From Nocardioides aurantiacus (GTDB taxonomy: Bacteria; Actinomycetota; Actinomycetes; Propionibacteriales; Nocardioidaceae), in assembly GCF_003752505.1 (NCBI RefSeq), contig NZ_RKHO01000001.1, positions 3,224,001 through 3,288,000 on the forward strand: 64,000 nt of DNA, written 5' to 3'. The position numbers and the translations under genes are program-made. The notes under the pieces were generated by a model that saw only the letters and a program-made list of their open reading frames with translations, was not told the DNA's origin and made no database searches. Positions within the stretch are counted from its first letter, which is position 1. Every line of letters begins with the position of its first letter. Below, piece by piece: positions 63,429 to 64,000 of the stretch.

Positions 63429-64000
63429 CGGGCGGAACCTCCGAGCTCGTCGAGCCGGCCGGTCCGCGCCCGCTCCACGGCCCGGCCGTCGGCGAGCTCG
63501 TCACGCTCGCGCGGGTGGGTCCGGTAGTGCTCGACCAGGCGGGCGACGAGATCGGGGTCCGAGCGCAGCTCGGGGCCGGGGAGTGCGAGCACGCGTCCGG
63601 AGTACCCCAGGAGCGCCAGCGGTCGCGGTCCGACCCCGGTGAGCGAGCTCCACGGGAGGTGGTCCCGCCCGTCCGGACCGCTCACCTCGACGCCGCTGGC
63701 GTGCAACCGCAACCGGCTGCGCAACCGGCGGCCGGCGAGGACGTGGCGGAGCCCGGCTGTCGCCAGCAGGGCCAGCACCGCGAGCACCGCGACCGGAGCG
63801 GCGGCGTCGAGGGAGGTGGTGCCCGGGGCGAGCGGACCCGGGTCGACCAGGGACAGCACGCCACCGACGAGGGCCAGGACGAGGACGACCGGCGCGGCGA
63901 CGTCGACGGGGCGCGACCACGGCGAGCCCACGACCTCGGTCGTGCCGTCCACGGCGCGGAGGCGGAGCCGGCCGCGCCGCGTGAGCAGGGTGACGAGGAG
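63425..64000 (-). CDS. PH-domain membrane protein (partial, 5' end outside the window)
   Basis: The frame is open from its stop at 63425 to the window edge (192 codons). Visible order is a basic segment (TLLTRRGRLRLRA) joined to VDGTTEVVGSPWSRPVDV, two transmembrane helices (roughly SRPVDVAAPVVLVLALVGGVL and AAAPVAVLAVLALLATAGL) and a PH-like half (RLHASGVEVSGPDGRDHLPWSSLTGVGPR). An internal GTG at 63952 exists, but sequence before it reads like the end of an upstream PH-type domain, so the real start is probably beyond 64000. Similar to the CFP-6/low-molecular-weight antigen PH-domain proteins of actinobacteria. Confidence 0.72.
   Translation of the reverse strand, partial: LLVTLLTRRGRLRLRAVDGTTEVVGSPWSRPVDVAAPVVLVLALVGGVLSLVDPGPLAPGTTSLDAAAPVAVLAVLALLATAGLRHVLAGRRLRSRLRLHASGVEVSGPDGRDHLPWSSLTGVGPRPLALLGYSGRVLALPGPELRSDPDLVARLVEHYRTHPRERDELADGRAVERARTGRLDELGGSAR

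Noticed and set aside
63425-63952. Complete 175-residue protein starting at GTG 63952
   Set aside because: The frame remains open to the window edge and the upstream residues read like protein, so the gene is treated as partial.

Overview
The window is a very GC-rich (roughly 70-73 % by eye), densely coded actinobacterial chromosome segment. Mycothiol S-conjugate amidase (mca), a FurA-KatG pair, a PIN-PhoH (PhoH2) protein and several actinobacteria-restricted families (DUF4245, DUF4307, DUF6542, DUF6286, DUF3516 helicase) point to Actinomycetia. Overall gene content looks most like Nocardioides or a close relative (inference). I saw no rRNA, tRNA, prophage, transposase or CRISPR array.

The genes ychF, DUF6542, ispH, xseA-xseB, DUF4245, glpX, fumC, phoH2, uppS-like, hemolysin III, mca, DUF4307, greA and metB follow, as I remember it, the same order as the Rv1112-Rv1079 region of Mycobacterium tuberculosis. 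The window is therefore an old conserved backbone with lineage-specific blocks inserted between the anchors.

Layout. 1-2.5 kb: FetB-type permease, GNAT, YchF. 2.6-8.1 kb: tightly coupled plus-strand polyhydroxyalkanoate (PHA)/fatty-acid operon (acyl-CoA ligase, PHA synthase with a histone-like Lys/Ala tail, PHA depolymerase-like hydrolase, acyl-CoA dehydrogenase). 8.2-14.2 kb: small P-loop kinase, DUF3516 helicase, DksA/TraR protein, exonuclease III, NifS-like PLP enzyme. 14.2-17.2 kb: katG and furA, then a 208-bp inverted-repeat element. 17.2-25.3 kb: rmuC, DUF6542, Sua5/YciO, ispH, xseAB, DUF4245, glpX, PfkB kinase, lipase-like protein. 25.4-33.4 kb: hydrolase and a sugar ABC system (ATPase divergent from binding protein and two permeases) with a GH1 glycosidase and LacI regulator. 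33.4-35.1 kb: array of about 45-bp palindromic repeats on one side of an AbiEi-like/DUF559 protein, with another copy on the other side. 35.1-41.3 kb: spermidine-synthase-like protein, fumC, lytic transglycosylase, phoH2, uppS, hemolysin III. 41.4-45.8 kb: Asp23/Gls24 envelope-stress locus with two membrane-anchor proteins, a J-domain-like protein and a divergent ECF sigma factor coupled to a further Asp23-like protein. 45.8-52.5 kb: thioredoxin, two methyltransferases, PepSY membrane protein, mca, greA. 52.6-64 kb: ilvA, AI-2E transporter, orphan GlmL/MutL, metB, msrA, sulfotransferase, VOC, YceI/SDR divergent pair, CBS-DUF309 fusion and a PH-domain protein cut by the window edge.

The most interesting items are the palindrome family around the nuclease-like gene, the sigma factor whose coupled partner looks Asp23-like rather than like an anti-sigma factor, the 208-bp inverted element next to furA, the CBS-DUF309 fusion, and the paired TTGA-N4-TCAA operators between yceI and the SDR gene.
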